Source: Enterobacter mori LMG 25706 (GTDB lineage Bacteria; Pseudomonadota; Gammaproteobacteria; Enterobacterales; Enterobacteriaceae). From it: 64,000 nucleotides of DNA. The stretch covers positions 436,560-500,559 of the forward strand of contig NZ_GL890774.1 in assembly GCF_000211415.1 (NCBI RefSeq). Reading direction: 5' to 3'. Below the pieces are notes generated by a model that worked only from the letters and a program-made list of their open reading frames with translations, was not told where the DNA came from and made no database searches. Shown piece after piece: positions 63,095 through 64,000 of the stretch. Within the stretch, counting starts at the first letter, position 1; every line of letters starts with the position of its first letter. The translations under genes and the position numbers were made by a program.

Positions 63095-64000
63095 ACGGGC
63101 CTGCCGCTGATGCAGGGCGCTGGTTCGACCGCACCCACGCCGGGGATTGCCGCCAGTTGTTGAAGCGAATGCACGGGGACGGCGTGCGAGTGCAGATGTG
63201 CGTGACCAGCCCACCGTACTTCGGCCTGCGCAGCTACCTGCAGGACGGCCATCCAGACAAGCACCTGGAGATCGGGCGGGAGGTCACGGCCCGCGCGTAC
63301 ATCCGCAATCTGGTTGAAATATTCCGCGCAGTTCGCGAGGTGCTGGCCGATGACGGTACTTTGTGGATCGTCATCGGCGACACCTACGCCGCGACCCGGA
63401 CATGGCAGGCACCGAGCACCCGCGGCGGCCCCAAACACGCCGCTGCCCAACAGGGCGCCGGAGGCATGCGAACCGGCGACGGGCTCAAACCCAAGGACAT
63501 GATGGGCATTCCCTGGGAGCTTGCTTTCGCCTTGCGGCGGGACGGTTGGTATCTGCGCCAGGACATCGTGTGGGCCAAGCCCAATCCGATGCCGGAAAGC
63601 GTCTCTGACCGCTGCACCCGGTCGCATGAATATCTGTTCCTGCTCACCAAGAATCGCCGCTACTACTTCGATCAGGACGCGATCCGCGAGCCCTCAGCCG
63701 ATTCACGCGGCCCCGGCAACACACGCCCGGTCAGCGCATCGCCCGGCGAGTGCGTTTCCAGCAGCAACGCAAACCTGCACGGCAGCCTTCACAAGACCGG
63801 CGCGCGCAGCACCCGCAACAGACGGGATGTCTGGACCATCGCCAGCAAACCATTCCGCGGGGGGCATTTCGCGGTGTTCCCCGTCACGCTTGTGACGCCC
63901 TGCGTTCTCGCCGGCTCCCGCATCGGCGACACCGTACTCGATCCATTCATGGGCAGCGGCACGACCGCCGTGGCAGCACTACGCCTGCAACGGCATTTCA
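63091..64000 (+). CDS. site-specific DNA methyltransferase (N4/N6 type), cut by window end
   Basis: At least 303 residues are in frame to the window end. The catalytic motif is TSPPYFGLR (residues 39-47); the serine form SPPY is typical of N4-cytosine enzymes but also occurs in N6-adenine ones. DDGTLWIVIGDTY, DIVWAKPNPMPESVSDR and RSHEYLFLLTKNRRYYFD follow, and the SAM-binding motif DPFMGSGTT is near residue 284. Catalytic motif before SAM motif gives the beta-type order. Starts within the DUF3158 stop (ATGA). No restriction endonuclease is visible, so it may be a solitary element-protecting methylase. Confidence 0.88.
   Translation, partial: MNGPAADAGRWFDRTHAGDCRQLLKRMHGDGVRVQMCVTSPPYFGLRSYLQDGHPDKHLEIGREVTARAYIRNLVEIFRAVREVLADDGTLWIVIGDTYAATRTWQAPSTRGGPKHAAAQQGAGGMRTGDGLKPKDMMGIPWELAFALRRDGWYLRQDIVWAKPNPMPESVSDRCTRSHEYLFLLTKNRRYYFDQDAIREPSADSRGPGNTRPVSASPGECVSSSNANLHGSLHKTGARSTRNRRDVWTIASKPFRGGHFAVFPVTLVTPCVLAGSRIGDTVLDPFMGSGTTAVAALRLQRHF

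Larger units (their letters stand above)
54373..64000. mobile_element. ICEclc/SPI-7-like integrative and conjugative element, one end
   Basis: The segment begins at the tRNA-Gly att site and carries a colinear block of ICE genes: LysR, AlpA, ParA, Shi-like, ParB-like, DUF2857, STY4528-like, TIGR03761, DUF3158 and a methyltransferase. All run into the element, mostly with overlapping stops and starts. The codon bias looks more GC-rich than in the 54.4-56.4 kb stretch. No integrase, relaxase or type IV secretion gene is visible; they would lie beyond 64000 and at the other end. Confidence 0.85.

Overview
The window reads as an enterobacterial chromosome (Enterobacter-like: E. coli-type proteins and gene order with local insertions) that runs into the end of an integrative and conjugative element (ICE). 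The organism call rests on gene order and near-identity of remembered proteins (CycA, FklB, rpsF operon, Ula proteins, RNase R, Hfq, QueG), REP-type repeats and enterobacterial regulatory sites. I could not run a search.

Layout. 1-12.5 kb: ytfH/ytfG, an AraC regulator, ytfF, a Tsr-type chemoreceptor with a sigma-28 promoter, NsrR-controlled ytfE, cycA, fklB, ytfB, an EamA transporter, rpsF-priB-rpsR-rplI and yjfY. 12.5-19.3 kb: the complete L-ascorbate system, ulaABCDEF facing ulaG-ulaR. 19.3-26.9 kb: yjfP, bsmA, yjfN, a second chemoreceptor with its own sigma-28 promoter, aidB, an MFS symporter and rlmB. 27-37.8 kb: an 11-gene operon inserted between rlmB and rnr, which are adjacent in E. 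coli. It encodes a CuyA/D-cysteine desulfhydrase-like PLP lyase, an Asp/Glu-type racemase, a sulfonate/taurine-type ABC importer, an M20 amidohydrolase and a peptide-type ABC importer. It looks like an organosulfur (cysteate or amide-linked cysteine derivative) scavenging pathway. 38-54.1 kb: rnr, nsrR, purA, yjeT, hflC-hflK-hflX-hfq-miaA-mutL-amiB-tsaE-nnr, and divergent queG. purA carries an in-frame TAG at codon 30, so as written it cannot make adenylosuccinate synthetase.

From 54.1 kb: downstream of queG lies a DnaA-box cluster that fits datA. It is followed by the 18-bp 3' end of a tRNA-Gly(GCC) gene, where homology to tRNA stops abruptly. This is the attachment site used by ICEclc-family elements. 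The element then reads inward: LysR regulator, AlpA, ParA, a small HicA-like protein in the place of Shi, a ParB-like protein, DUF2857, an STY4528-family replication protein, TIGR03761, DUF3158 and a DNA methyltransferase cut by the window end. In ICEclc the equivalent block is the regulatory and cell-fate module for transfer competence.

The strongest non-gene signals are in the element. One is a possible replication origin buried inside the STY4528-family gene: two perfect inverted DnaA boxes, four copies of a 10-mer, and an A-rich hairpin. Another is three 17-bp palindromes spaced 99 and 100 bp apart in the next intergenic region, which could be ParB-type or BisDC-type binding sites.
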